A stretch of DNA of 64,000 nt from Plantago major. Lineage: Eukaryota; Streptophyta; Magnoliopsida; Lamiales; Plantaginaceae. Position numbers and translations under genes: made by a program. The notes beneath the pieces were generated by a model. That model saw only the letters and a program-made list of their open reading frames with translations, was not told the origin of the DNA and did not search any database. Of the stretch, positions 36,134 to 46,882 are shown in pieces. The stretch's first letter is position 1; the number at the start of each line of letters is the position of its first letter. Location of the stretch: the NCBI GenBank assembly GCA_026545765.1, contig CM048844.1, positions 19,414,237 to 19,478,236 of the forward strand, in the 5' to 3' direction.

Positions 36134-36298
36134 TGGTATCATCCTTTCTTCCTGGGTAAACCACGAAACAGATTGTTCTGCCCTAGCTTCCGCCGCCAAA
36201 TTCCATCCCTTCGCCTCTCACCGTCAAACGCCACCGCACCAACTTACTAGCGGTCGTTTGCATCTCAATCCATCTTTCCCCTTTCGAATTCAACCACC

Positions 36299-37197
36299 AT
36301 GTCGACCGGTGACAATAGCTCCACCAACACCACCACCTCTGAAACTGCACCGCCAACTGCTCCTCTTTCGGTTATCACCATCACCACTCCCTTTCCTAAC
36401 TCCCATAAGCTTAATCGAACCAATTTTCCACAGTGGCGATCTCTGTTTCTCGCTACTTTGAAAGGATATGACTTACAAGGCTTTGTGGATGGTACTAACT
36501 CAGCCCCGCCGCCGTCGTCACCGGAGTTTAAAGCATGGTTCCGTCAAGATCAGCTGGTTCTTGCCCATCTCCAAGGCTCCTTAACTGATGAAGTAATTCC
36601 TTACACCACCTCTTACACATCCGCTGTTGATGCTTGGAATGCGCTCCATAAGATTTTTGCTAGTAAATCGCGGGCCCGAGTGATGCAACTCAAGTCGGAT
36701 CTTGCCCGTGCCCATATTGGTTCCCGACCTGTTGCTGAATTTATGCACCATCTTAAAGCCAATGTGGACGAATTGGCCTTAATTGATATCCCTGTTTCTA
36801 ATGATGATTTAACCTTGTATGTGCTCAATGGGTTGTCTCATAAATATAGAGACATTGCCGCATCAATTCGTGCGTCACAGTCATCTATCTCATTTCCTGA
36901 ATTGTTGGATTTATTGGATGCTCAAGAACGTTTTGTCGATAGACTGGATGAGTCGACGTCCTTGGCTATTTCTGCTAATTCTGTCCAATCTGGCAACTTT
37001 GGGAAGCCTCGTAACTGAATCAAAACTCTCAGAATCGTCAACACTCTCAGAATCGCGGGAAGCCTCAGTCTCAAGGCAATCCTCAGGCGGGTAAACCAAA
37101 TTATAAATCTAAACAGTTTGGTCCGTCTAATGAGTCTCGTTCTATGTTTTGTCAGTGGTGCGACAGTTAGGGGCACACTGCCTTACAATGTCGAAAG
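36299..37197 (+). pseudogene. gag of the Ale-like element
   Basis: ATG at 36299, a Ser/Thr/Pro-rich start, then KLNRTNFPQWRSLFLATLKG and the UBN2 capsid region to residue 239, where TGA stops the frame (37016-37018). Downstream in the same polyprotein a zinc knuckle (CQWCDS then GHTALQC) is interrupted by TAG at 37168-37170. Both stops fit C-to-T change of CGA and CAG codons. Confidence 0.85.
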
Positions 37198-37856
37198 TTG
37201 CAGGCTAGGCTTAATGCCTCAGCTAATCTGGCTCGTTCTCCTCATGTTCATATTGTACCTAATTCCTGGCTTATGGACTCTGGTGCGTCTCACAACTTGA
37301 CTTCTGATCTTGGGAACTTATCTCTTCACTCTGAGTATGACGGAACTGAAGAAGTCCAACTCACTGATGGATCTTCAATGCCCATCTCACATACTGGTAT
37401 ATCTCATTTAAAGTTTCTGTTACGCACTCTTACATTATGGACTCTAGTGCGTCTCACAACTTGACTTCTGATCTTGGGAACTTATCTCTTCACTCTGAGT
37501 ATGATGGAACTGAAGACGTCCAACTCACTGATGGATCTTCAATGCCCATCTCACATACTGGTATATCTCATTTAAAGTTTCCGTTACACACTCTTACATT
37601 ACCAAATGTTCTGTGTGTTCCCCGTGCTCAACAAAACTTGTTGTCGGTTCATCAACTTACAAAAGCTAATGATGTTTCTGTGGAATTTTTTCCAACTCAT
37701 TTTGTTGTGAAAGATCGACTTACGGGGGCGCCGCTGGCTCAAGGAAAATGTGAGAAAGGCGTTTATCACTTACAAGTTCCAACATTTTATTTGAAGTCTT
37801 CTGCTCATTTTAATCTTTTGGGACTTCGTACTTCCATTAAGAATTGGCATGCATGA
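37198..37856 (+). pseudogene. Protease region of the Ale-like element with an internal tandem duplication
   Basis: A 164 bp segment is present twice in tandem (37271-37434 and 37435-37598). Each copy holds the aspartic protease active-site start: MDSGASHNLTS in the first, MDSSASHNLTS in the second (Gly to Ser next to the catalytic Asp). As 164 is not a multiple of three, the duplication also shifts the frame. The second copy leads on in frame to the GAG-pre-integrase region. Confidence 0.85.
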
Positions 37857-38993
37857 TTGGGTCATCCATCTCACCGCATAAGCAACTTTATTATTTCGAA
37901 AAATAAATTGCCGATTTTGAATTCTGGTATGTCGGATTCAGCTTGTGATTCATGCTTATGTTGTAAGACTCATAAACTACCATTTTCTGATACTTCATTG
38001 ATTGCTTTATATCCGTTGCACTATATTTTTGCTGATGTATGGGGACCCTCTATGACTTCATTTGATGGTAGTCGATTCTATCTGCTGTTAGTCGATGCCT
38101 TTACAAAATATTGTTGGTTTTTTCCTTTGGAAAGCAAGTCACAGGTTACTACTATCTTTCAGCAATTTTGTCCATTAGTTGAAAAGCAGTTTGGACACTT
38201 GATCCAAAACTTCTACAGTGATAATGGTGGTGAGTTCACGGCTTTGAGATCTTATTTCTCCACTCGAGGAATCAACTGGTTAACTACGGCACCATATACG
38301 CCTGAACAAAATGGGTTGGTCAAGCGTCATCATCGTCACATTGTTGAAACGGGCAAGACCTTACTACATTTTTCGAAATGACCTCCTCAATTTTGGACTT
38401 TTGCATTTCAAACTGCTATTTATCTTATTAATCGGATGCCAACTCCACTCCTGGAAAACAAAAGTCCTTTTGAGGTGATATTTCATCAAGTGCCAAATTA
38501 TAAGAAGTTTTGTACCTTTGGTTGCATATGTTATCCATGGTTGCGTCCCTATGTTTCAAGCAAACTTGAGCCATACTCACGTCCATGTATCTTCATTGGC
38601 TACTCCACCACCCAAAGTGCGTATCGTTGCCTTGACCCCACCACTGGTCGGATATATATTTCTCGTCATGTTCGTTTTCGTGAGGATGCCTTTGCTGATT
38701 TTATTCCACCTACCAAGTCTCCTCCAGCCACTTTGGATGAATCTTCTGCGCTCACCGTGCCTCTTTCGGCACCACTAGAATTGATTACCTCCCCTGGGCC
38801 AAGTACTAGTATTCGACCTGCTAGGCTATCATCTCTACCAGTTGAGGAGGAACCACTACAAGAGTCTACCTCAATGACATCAATTCCAGCTCCGGATTTA
38901 CTTGTCCCTCATAATGATTCTCGTGTAGAAATCGCACTCGCCAACCCTCATCGCGGCTTGCTGGTTTTATCACAGATCTTCCACCTTCTCTAA
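37857..38993 (+). pseudogene. Integrase of the Ale-like element
   Basis: After a TGA at about 37854-37856 the frame continues LGHPSHRISN with Cys residues CDSCLCCK, then FADVWGPSMTSFDG, YSDNGGEFTALRSYF and TPEQNGLVKRHHRHI. In the last motif the catalytic Glu expected after LV is Lys. Another TGA stops the frame at 38379-38381. The C-terminal part (38436-38993) has FGCICYPWLRPY and CIFIGYSTTQSAYRC, then a Pro/Ser-rich linker ending in a frame break near 38990. Confidence 0.8.
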
Positions 38994-39094
38994 CTCATCC
39001 TACGATCAATAGTGCCACCAAACATCCGCTCCCTGATGATGTTGCCTCAACATCTGTTTCTCAAGCCTTAAAAGATCCACGTTGGCGAGCGGCA

Positions 39095-40605
39095 ATGGCT
39101 GATGAATTTACGGCTCTTACCAAACATGGAACATGGGATCTTGTTCCTACTCCACCAAATAGGAATGTTATTGGCTGTAAGTGGGTCTTCACAATCAAAC
39201 GTAAGTCTGATGGCACCATTGATCGGTTGAAAGCACGTCTCGTGGGTAAAGGATTCCATCAGCGACCGGGCTTGGATTATCATGAAACATTTAGTCCCAT
39301 TGTCAAACCTGTCACCATCCGCACGGTACTCCACATGGCCTTATTTCATGGTTGGGAACTTCATCAGCTTGACATCAGCAATGCATTTCTCCATGGTTCT
39401 CTGACTGAACTGGTCTTTATTGTCCAACCTCCAGGGTTTGTGGACCAGCACAACCCTGAACATGTATGTTTTCTTCGCAAGTCTCTGTATGGTCTTCGTC
39501 AATCACCCCGAGCCTGGTACCATGCTCTTAGCTCTGCTCTTCAGGATTTTGGTTTTTGTCAATCTAAAGCGGACACATCACTCTTTATTTATCGCCGTGG
39601 CACTGATTATTTAGTGGTCTTGGTATACGTCGATGACATCATTCTCACCGGATCTAGTTCGTCCCTTATGGGTGCTCTCACCCGGCATCTTCAGAACCGC
39701 TTTGCAGTTAAAGATCTTGGCACAATGTCCTATTTCCTTGGAGTTGAGGTGGCTCGATGTCGAGAAGGACTCTTCCTGTCTCAGCATAAATACACGGTTG
39801 ACCTTTTACGTCGTCATTCCATGGACGGTGCAAAAGCGGTTAGCACCCCCATGGCGACATCATCCACATTATCTGTGTCAGGATCGATTGATCCATCTGA
39901 ATATCGCAGTGCTATTGGGAGCTTACAGTACCTAACATTGACCCGACCAGATATTTCATTCACTGTCAATCGTCTGGCGCAGTCTATGTCTTCCCCTACA
40001 CATTCTGATTGGTTAGCTGTAAAACGTCTCCTACGTTATCTCAAGGGAACACTTCATCATGGATTGTTACTTCGCAAACCCACTGCCTTGACTATCACTG
40101 CCTACTCTGATTTTGATTTTGGTGGGGACCTTCGGGATGGAAAGTCAACCTCAGCGTACATCATTTTTCTTGGGTCCCGATATCCTGGCGATCTTGAAAA
40201 CAAACTGGTGTTGCACGTTCCTCTACTGAGGCCGAGTACCGAGCTCTTGCATCCACTGCTGCTGAAGTTTGTTGGATTTTTCACTTGTTTCGTGAACTTG
40301 GCCTGTCTCTCACCACACCTCCTAGGTTACTTTGTGATAACCTCAGTGCAACTCGACTAGCACTCCATCCAATTATGCATTCTCGCATGAAGCACATTAC
40401 ATTGGATTTGTATTTTGTCCGTGATCTTTCCTCCAAAGGCATATTTTCGGTAGCTTATGTTAATACTCATGATCAACTTGCTGATGCCCTTACTAAACCA
40501 CTAGCGCGTGCTCGGTTTCTCTCCTTACGATCCAAAATCTCCGTGGCGGATGGCACGTCAATTTTGCGGGGGCGTATTAAGGAAGATAAATCTTCCAAAT
40601 CATAA
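39095..40605 (+). pseudogene. Reverse transcriptase and RNase H of the Ale-like element
   Basis: RT is open over about 360 codons: WDLVPTPPNRNVIGCKWVF, SNAFLHGSLTELVF, LYGLRQSPRAWYHAL and the catalytic YVDDIILTGSS. RNase H starts AYSDFDFGGDLRDGKSTSA, where Phe replaces the usual Asp-Trp pattern. A frameshift near 40190 follows, and the end (HSRMKHITLDLYFVRDL ... LADALTKPL) is read in another frame to 40605, inside the 3' LTR. RT itself looks intact; the element as a whole does not. Confidence 0.85.
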
Positions 40606-40734
40606 TTAGCATAGTTGTGAGATTGTTAATTAATGTTGTAATTATTTTTGCCTTCTTTATACCTCTTGTACATTGTATATATTGGGGCCCTTTCCACAAT
40701 GATACATAACTAATAAAACAATTCATATTCTTTA
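40575..40734 (+). repeat. 3' LTR of the Ale-like element
   Basis: 160 bp, one base different from the 5' LTR. Followed by the ATTTG target duplication and then NCL-like 1 downstream sequence. Confidence 0.9.
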
Positions 40735-40739
40735 ATTTG

Positions 40740-41290
40740 GTGCTTCATACAAACTTCAATTTAGTCATGTTATTATGAAATCAATGTAGTTTCAATTCGT
40801 GCCGTTAAACAAAACAGTATTCGTGTAAATCTTAATCTCCAAAAATACCTAACTAGAGTAAAGTGATCGATAAATGGTAAACTAAAAAGTGAGCAACTTT
40901 TGTGGTACAATTAAAATAAAATAGTTAAGTATCTATGAGACACGTGAAGATGCTACAATGGCTCAACAACGTGCCGTCTCCGGACATCCGTCTCCAGACA
41001 TCCATCAATCCTCCTCCTCCTATATGGATGCAACTGCTGACCGGAAAAGACTGGAAATAATTATGATGGTTATCGTTAACGAATCAACTAGCAGATATGT
41101 GTAAATTGGTCTATTTCCTACCCTTGCAAACAAACCGGGACTGATGCCATTGGTCTTTCTTACCAATAGCTAGGGCAAACGAAGTAACACAGTAGCGGAT
41201 ACTACTGGCAGACGGCAGACGGAAGAAGGCTAATGGCATACGGTGCTACCGGCGGGGCAGACAGACGGACTAATATACCTATCTGGATTC
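40740..41290. other. Spacer; original downstream flank of NCL-like 1
   Basis: AT-rich to about 40960, then a GC-richer part with CAGACGG / GACGGAAGAAG words (41195-41270) that recur after the LTR at 41295. No gene seen. Confidence 0.5.
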
Positions 41291-41294
41291 ACTC

Positions 41295-41414
41295 TGTTAG
41301 AATATCCAACATCACTTGTGAGTAGATATCTAAACACATGTAAGGTGGATAACCTTCTCCCCTTAATAAGGTTTTTTTAAGGGATGATGGGCCATTTTAA
41401 TATGGTATCAGAGC
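41295..41414 (+). repeat. Short copia-type (TRIM-like) LTR with primer-binding site
   Basis: TGTTAGAATATCCAACATCA starts a block of 108 bp (41295-41402) that is directly followed by TGGTATCAGAGC (41403-41414), the plant copia primer-binding site. Similar GACGGAAGAAGG-CTAATGGCA text lies on both sides (about 41220-41245 and 41532-41558), as if a tandem TRIM array shared this LTR. No coding region. Confidence 0.55.
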
Positions 41415-41852
41415 AGGTACAAGTTGATGATGGGTGCCCCAGCCGATGATAATTCCGGCTGCGCATACTGCAGAACGGGGCTACTAGCAGATGGAAGAAA
41501 CGGGCTATTGGCAGACTGCAACTGCAGACAGACGGAAGAAGGGCTAATGGCAGACGGAGACAGACGGAGTGTTCTCCTTTGGCCTGATCTATTTGGTCTG
41601 CCTCGTCTCTGCCAGGCTAATGTAATGATTTGCCAAGATTATGTAAATTGAAAAAAAAAACATAATGAATTTACTATTAAAAAAAAAACAATTAGGTGAC
41701 TAAAAGGAAAATTTACCTCCTATTCCACTACTGAAGCCACTAGATATCCCAAATAATGCATTATTCCAACTCCACACCCAGCTCATCAGTCATCACCACG
41801 GTTTTCTTAATGAAAAAAAAAAAAAAAAGGAAGGACAAATGCTCGTTAGAGT

Positions 41853-42499
41853 TCGGGCTGGGGTCGGGCGGAATATTTGGGACTTTGGGATTACGGGATT
41901 GGGAATTCGGGACCGGGACAATTATTTCACATCCCAATCCCATCCCAAATAAAGTCGGGATTTTTCGGGATTGGGACTTTGGGATTTCGGGATCCCAAAT
42001 AAGCCTAATTCATATTCATCATCCAATTCAAATAACGAGTTGTTTTCTACTTTTGTTAAACCAATATAGGCAACATAAGAAATTTGATTGGGAACTTTGA
42101 ACATCATCATATATGTAATTCCACTATAATTAAACCAACAAGAATATCTAAAGACTAAAGTTGCTTCAGAAGTCAGAACACCAATGGCTGATCCAAAAGT
42201 AATAGTGCAAACAAGTAATTTCAATCTAAAAACATTTTGTACTATCAAAATGAATTAAATGATCCAAAAGTAGTAGTGCAAACAAGTATGTGTGTGTATA
42301 TATATATATTAAAATCTCATTTTGGGATCCCAAATTCCAATTGGGATGTAAAATCAATCCCAATCCCGTCCCAAAATTTAATATGGGAATTTGGAATTTA
42401 TCCCAATCGAGATCGGGATTTTCGGGATCGGGATTTTTCGGGATAATACCATTTGGGATCAGAATTTTCCCAATATCCCATACCAAACTCCCACCCCTA
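41853..42499. mobile_element. Non-autonomous hAT-type element rich in GGGAT words
   Basis: 647 bp flanked by a perfect 8 bp duplication GTTAGAGT (41845-41852 and 42500-42507). Terminal repeats are imperfect: TCGGGCTGGGG at the left and, reverse-complemented, TAGGGGTGGGA at the right (8 of 11 match). GGGATT, CGGGAT and ATCCC words are dense near both ends, in opposite sense. No transposase. The 8 bp duplication and TAGGGGTG end fit hAT. Confidence 0.75.
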
Positions 42500-42507
42500 G
42501 TTAGAGT

Positions 42508-44459
42508 CTTACATGACTCTGGTACCATATAGAAGATATGAATTGGGACACCCCACTTTTGATAAGGAAAATCGAATAATAATTTCAATCCATCTTTTCT
42601 ACGTTTAGAAACTAATGAACGCTATACTTAAATAGTAGTTGAATATATATAATATATTGTTTAAGAAATGTTGTGTTACATTTAAAATTATTAAAGTTGG
42701 TCCTTCGTATATAAATTAAAACATGAAGTAAATTTTTTTTTATATATAGATATACTTTTAGATCTTTATAAATAAAGGCATTTATTGGACTACCATGTAA
42801 ATTGACATTGATAAAGTTAATTTCCTCTTCAATTTTCACAAGTACACGGCTGCCTTTACTCACTCATTTCTACCGCTTGACCTCACCTCTTTCTATTCCA
42901 CATTCACCTTTACCATTTACCTATCCATCTTCACTGTTCATGAACAAAATAAATTTGAAGATTGATGACGGAGATCGACGCAAGCAAGTGGTGTGAAGTG
43001 AAATTCGACTATGCCACATATCGATCACATCATCTCAGGCTCAGCAGATTCGATCAAATGAAGAGATTCATCATCAATTACAGGTGTGAGAAGCTTGTTT
43101 CACTTATCCCTCTCCCATAATCGAGCTTCCACCACGTTGTCTCTTTCCTTGTCTATATAAAGCTCCTTTTCACAGTTAATTCTTAAACCCATAGATGCAA
43201 TCAGATGAGATAATTAAGCAAAAGGAGAAATTGATCATTAGAAGAAATCCGAGTCGGAAAAACCGATTACCCGCAGGTAGTTTATATAATTTCTGTCTTA
43301 TTCTTTGCTGATGTGCTTGAATTTGAACAGCCTGTAGTTAATTGAATTTATTTCGGGTGTGAGTTGGTGTAGACATAGTTACGGTACGGTTGGTACTCCA
43401 TTCTGCTTTGTGATTTTGTTGGAGGTACTATGTTGTTGTGGGCCGAATTTTATACGGATAAATCTTTAGAGGATGATTTGCTTGTTGGTTCTTGATAAGC
43501 TATTCTGTTTTTGTTGGAGTATATGTTAAGGGACTGATTGGGTTGTCTTGTTCTAATTAGAAACAATCCATATGAAATTTCTATTATTGTTTGCACCCAA
43601 ATGTTAACAGTGATTTTAAAACTAGGTTATACTCTGATTCTAAGTTCTTTTACATTTATTAAAGAACTATTTATGAGTAGAAAGTCTATTAATATTAAAT
43701 TTGAATTTAAGAAAATTGAGAAAGTGTAAAGTGAGTTATTGTTTTGCTCGATGGTGTTTCTTGATAATTATTAGTAAATTAGCATATTTGTTTGGTAGTC
43801 TATCGATCCTGCTTCAATAGTTGTAAATTGGAGTTAGAACATGTTAAGCTCTTTTAAACCAGCAAACTTTTATACAAATTTTCTGGCCAAGTAAAATATG
43901 TGAAACCAACATCTTCTAACATGAAGAAATTACTCAAGAAATGGCTTGTGCTGTACTGTGCACGGTGATATGATATCAGGGGTTGAGATTTCATAAATGT
44001 CTCTCTTATAATATATTTTGACCAAGGTTAATACACATATGCTAGTGGGTAGAAAATAGACAGGTTGGTGTTAACCTCTGTTTAAAGCAGCAAGTTTCAG
44101 CTATGTTATAATTTTAAAATGATCTTTCCTGAACTTATGTCTAAATGGGTAGAACGTTAGTTTGTATATGAAAAGCTAAAACCTGATTCTTGATTTCAAT
44201 ACATGATGCATACTTAAGGTCTACTTTTGTTCCTACTTTTACTCCATGAGAGTGAATCATATATACTTTGTTATTACCTGGATATCTTACACGTTGTTAA
44301 GCAAGTCTTTGCCACTTTTATCGTTTATTTAGGATAATTCTGTGATATGCTAGGTGATTATAAATAATTAATAATTAGTTACTTCTTTACTTATATTACC
44401 TTTAGGTGCCATAAGAGTCGGTTAATGCCAGGATGATTATTTAAAGGGTTCTACATACA
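42508..44459. other. Spacer with a possible short first exon
   Basis: No recognised gene. A TATA box (TATATAAAG, 43154-43162) precedes an ATG at 43195 that opens 27 codons of a Lys/Arg-rich peptide (MQSDEIIKQKEKLIIRR) up to a possible donor at 43277. I could not follow it further, so it is not called as a gene. Confidence 0.35.
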
Positions 44460-45947
44460 AGGTGAGGGTTCCTTTCTCTTGCTTCTTTGCCCATTGAATG
44501 TATCATTGCTCTTGTTCTTATTGCACTTGTTGAATTGAAGCCTTGTATACCTTCTTTTGGCTCGGCATCTTGGAAATTTTATTTCCAAGACTTCATTTCT
44601 ATCTCTTTTCACATTCGATACATATTGAACCATTTCTTGAACTCGTTTCATTGTCTTGGTCCCTTCCTATGGTCCTTTGAGCTTGTCGTCGTTCCCTTGT
44701 TTTGCATCTTAGTTGATATTGCTAGCGATTATTCTCCTGAACTCTTATTATCTTGTATCCCACCCAATTTGCCTAATATCTTCTATTCATTCCTTGTCCC
44801 GCATTTTGAACCGACTCACTTGTCTTGTCTTTTCAGTTGTCTTGTCTTTTGGAACCTTTCAATCGGGTCTCTTCTTGTATCTATCTTGTTGACTTTGCCC
44901 TTTCTTACTGTTAATTGAGCCTGTCATCTTGTACCTTGCCTTGTTATATTATACCTCAGTTTCTATCACCTGATCAAGTTCTATTGCACTTAGCCTTGTC
45001 TTCCATCTCTTGCTCGTGATTGTTCTCTTGTCAACACTCCTTAATTGGCATGTTCACCGTATTCCTGTGTATATCGTCTCTTGTAACCCGTGTTGAATTG
45101 ACTTGATATTGTGATACTTGGATGATGGGAATTCGTGTTTCCCTAATACTTGTACTCGTGCTTGAACTTGTGGGCCCTAGGACTGCGACATGTAACTACC
45201 GGGCAGAAAGGACTGACGGTTTAAGATTACTATGTTCAGATCCTACCTTTTGGATGTATAGAGTAGTCAGGAGGTGGCTGCAATATACGATCCAATCAAC
45301 ATGTACCTAGGCATGTTGCCGTGTTTCGAGGTAGCTCCTCGCCTGAGAGTATAAGGTAGTATTGGTATATGTAATGGTGTTGGTTGGTATCTGTTTCTCA
45401 TGTTTCTTGTATTCGACATGTAAATCCTCGAACTCCATGCCTCAACTTTCATTTCAAATATTATCGTGTATTGATCTTGTTGTATTTCATGTTTCACTAC
45501 ACCTACCGTCAATCCTCCTGATCTTGTTAATTCATTGGGCTGATTATTTACCCTCACTAAGTCCTCTAAGACTTACCCTCTTTTGTTTCCTTTCCGCAGT
45601 AAGCAAGTGAATCATGCGACATGGATATTGTATATAGTGGGATGTCCTGATTGAAGTGGACTCATCTTGTTCTTGTGGAAAATTCATGTATATTAAAGTG
45701 TAATCACTAACCCCGACTCCCTTATGTGAAGTACTCCTAACGACTTGATTTGTATTTGAGATCGATATAGATTTGTACACTCTTTTTATAAGTTTTTGGA
45801 ATAAAAGTCATTGGAATTCTTAATCGTTTTGTTTAGATATTGCCTAGCCGTTGTAATATTCTGAAAGATAGAAATTCTACTTGAAAGATTATTACATGCG
45901 GGTGGCTATCCGACTAGGAGTTGCCAGCTTCCGGTCGGGGCGCTACA
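44460..45947 (+). repeat. Chromovirus-type LTR fragment (left border uncertain)
   Basis: Ends GGTCGGGGCGCTACA at 45947, closely matching the end of the LTR at 17311-17325 (GTCGGGGCGTTACA). Its CTTGT-rich, T-rich text and the CTTTCCGCAG segment near 45590 also resemble the 3' part of that LTR. I could not find the matching TGTA...CCCC start, so the left limit is a guess. Open frames inside (for example 44487-44918) show no domain. Confidence 0.4.
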
Positions 45948-45998
45948 TGAATATATGAGAAGTTAATAGAAGTTAGTTACATTATTGTCTAGCATAAG

Positions 45999-46000
<2 letters not shown>

Positions 46001-46053
<53 letters not shown>
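46001..46053. repeat. (TA)n microsatellite
   Basis: About 26 uninterrupted TA units. Confidence 0.95.
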
Positions 46054-46056
<3 letters not shown>

Positions 46057-46809
46057 TTAGAATCCTAAATAGTAACATATTACAATATCTCTGTAACTAA
46101 ACGAGGTAGAATTCTATTAGAAATCAAACTTCGTTAATACAGAGTACTATCTTGTCCTCCACTTTTATTAACTTCTGGTAATATTCACCAGCATTTGCAG
46201 GAACAATAATGGAGATCATTGAGTCTTTATCTTAGTTGATGAACTCTCTGATGAGTTCCATTCTGTAAACAAGTTTTTCGTTCTGCTTATAATTTGCTTA
46301 CTCATGTCAATTAATCTTAGTTGATTATCTAATCGTGTTGATTGTGCTATCAGATTACTATGGAAAAACATGATAACATATCATAATAAATGGATTATAA
46401 AATCTAAACCAATCGCGCACGTTTAAGTCTGGAACAAGACTCTCTGTATTGTACAAGGAGGTTACCTGTGGATTAATTACAAAACAATGGATAAAGAAGA
46501 GATGTTGATGTTGCACCAACAAGCTTTAGATGTACTCATGCAGTCTACGTTAAACGAAAACAAAAATTTATAGTACTTATTTATTTTTAGTGTTTTAGGA
46601 AAAAAAAAAATGGTGCTGGTGAAATGTCCAGAGATAAGGTTATAACTTATAACAATGTACAATCAAAGCATTTGGTGAATGAAGGAATGAAAAAATGGTG
46701 AATGTAATGTTATGCAACATGACAATAAATCAATTCGGCTGTTCATACCGTAACAACCGTGGTGTAATTTTCTATTCTTTCTCACAATTTTTGTGTTAGG
46801 ATTGCTTGT
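46054..46809. other. Spacer upstream of NCL-like 2
   Basis: AT-rich, no gene recognised; ends in the NCL-like 2 core promoter. Confidence 0.5.
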
Positions 46810-46817
46810 TATATAAG
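46810..46817 (+). promoter_or_regulatory. TATA box of NCL-like 2
   Basis: TATATAAG, 66 bp before the ATG at 46883, which predicts a leader of about 35 nt. A similar but weaker TTATAAG stands 62 bp before the ATG of copy 3 (51163-51169), so the promoter spacing is conserved between the two paralogues. Confidence 0.6.
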
Positions 46818-46882
46818 ATCCTTGGGCTTCTTCTGAATCCTGACAAACTTTTGTAGTGAAAGTTGTAGTTTTGATATCAACT

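Larger units (their letters stand above)
35974..40734 (+). mobile_element. Copia LTR retrotransposon (Ale/Retrofit-like) just after the NCL-like 1 stop codon
   Basis: Target duplication ATTTG at 35969-35973 and 40735-40739. LTRs are 35974-36133 and 40575-40734, both 160 bp, differing by one base by eye (T/C in TTTTTGC(T/C)TTCTT). The LTR ends are TATTAAGG...TTCTTTA, so TA...TA instead of TG...CA. The primer-binding site TGGTATCA follows at 36134 and a polypurine-like tract (TTTTGCGGGGGCG, 40562-40574) precedes the 3' LTR. Internal order gag, protease, integrase, RT, RNase H is copia. Several stops and frameshifts make it defective. Confidence 0.9.

Noticed and set aside
44487..44918. 143-codon Cys/Phe/Leu-rich plus-strand frame resembling a membrane protein
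   Set aside because: Low-complexity CTTGT-rich DNA in a probable LTR fragment; no family resemblance and no intron or start support.
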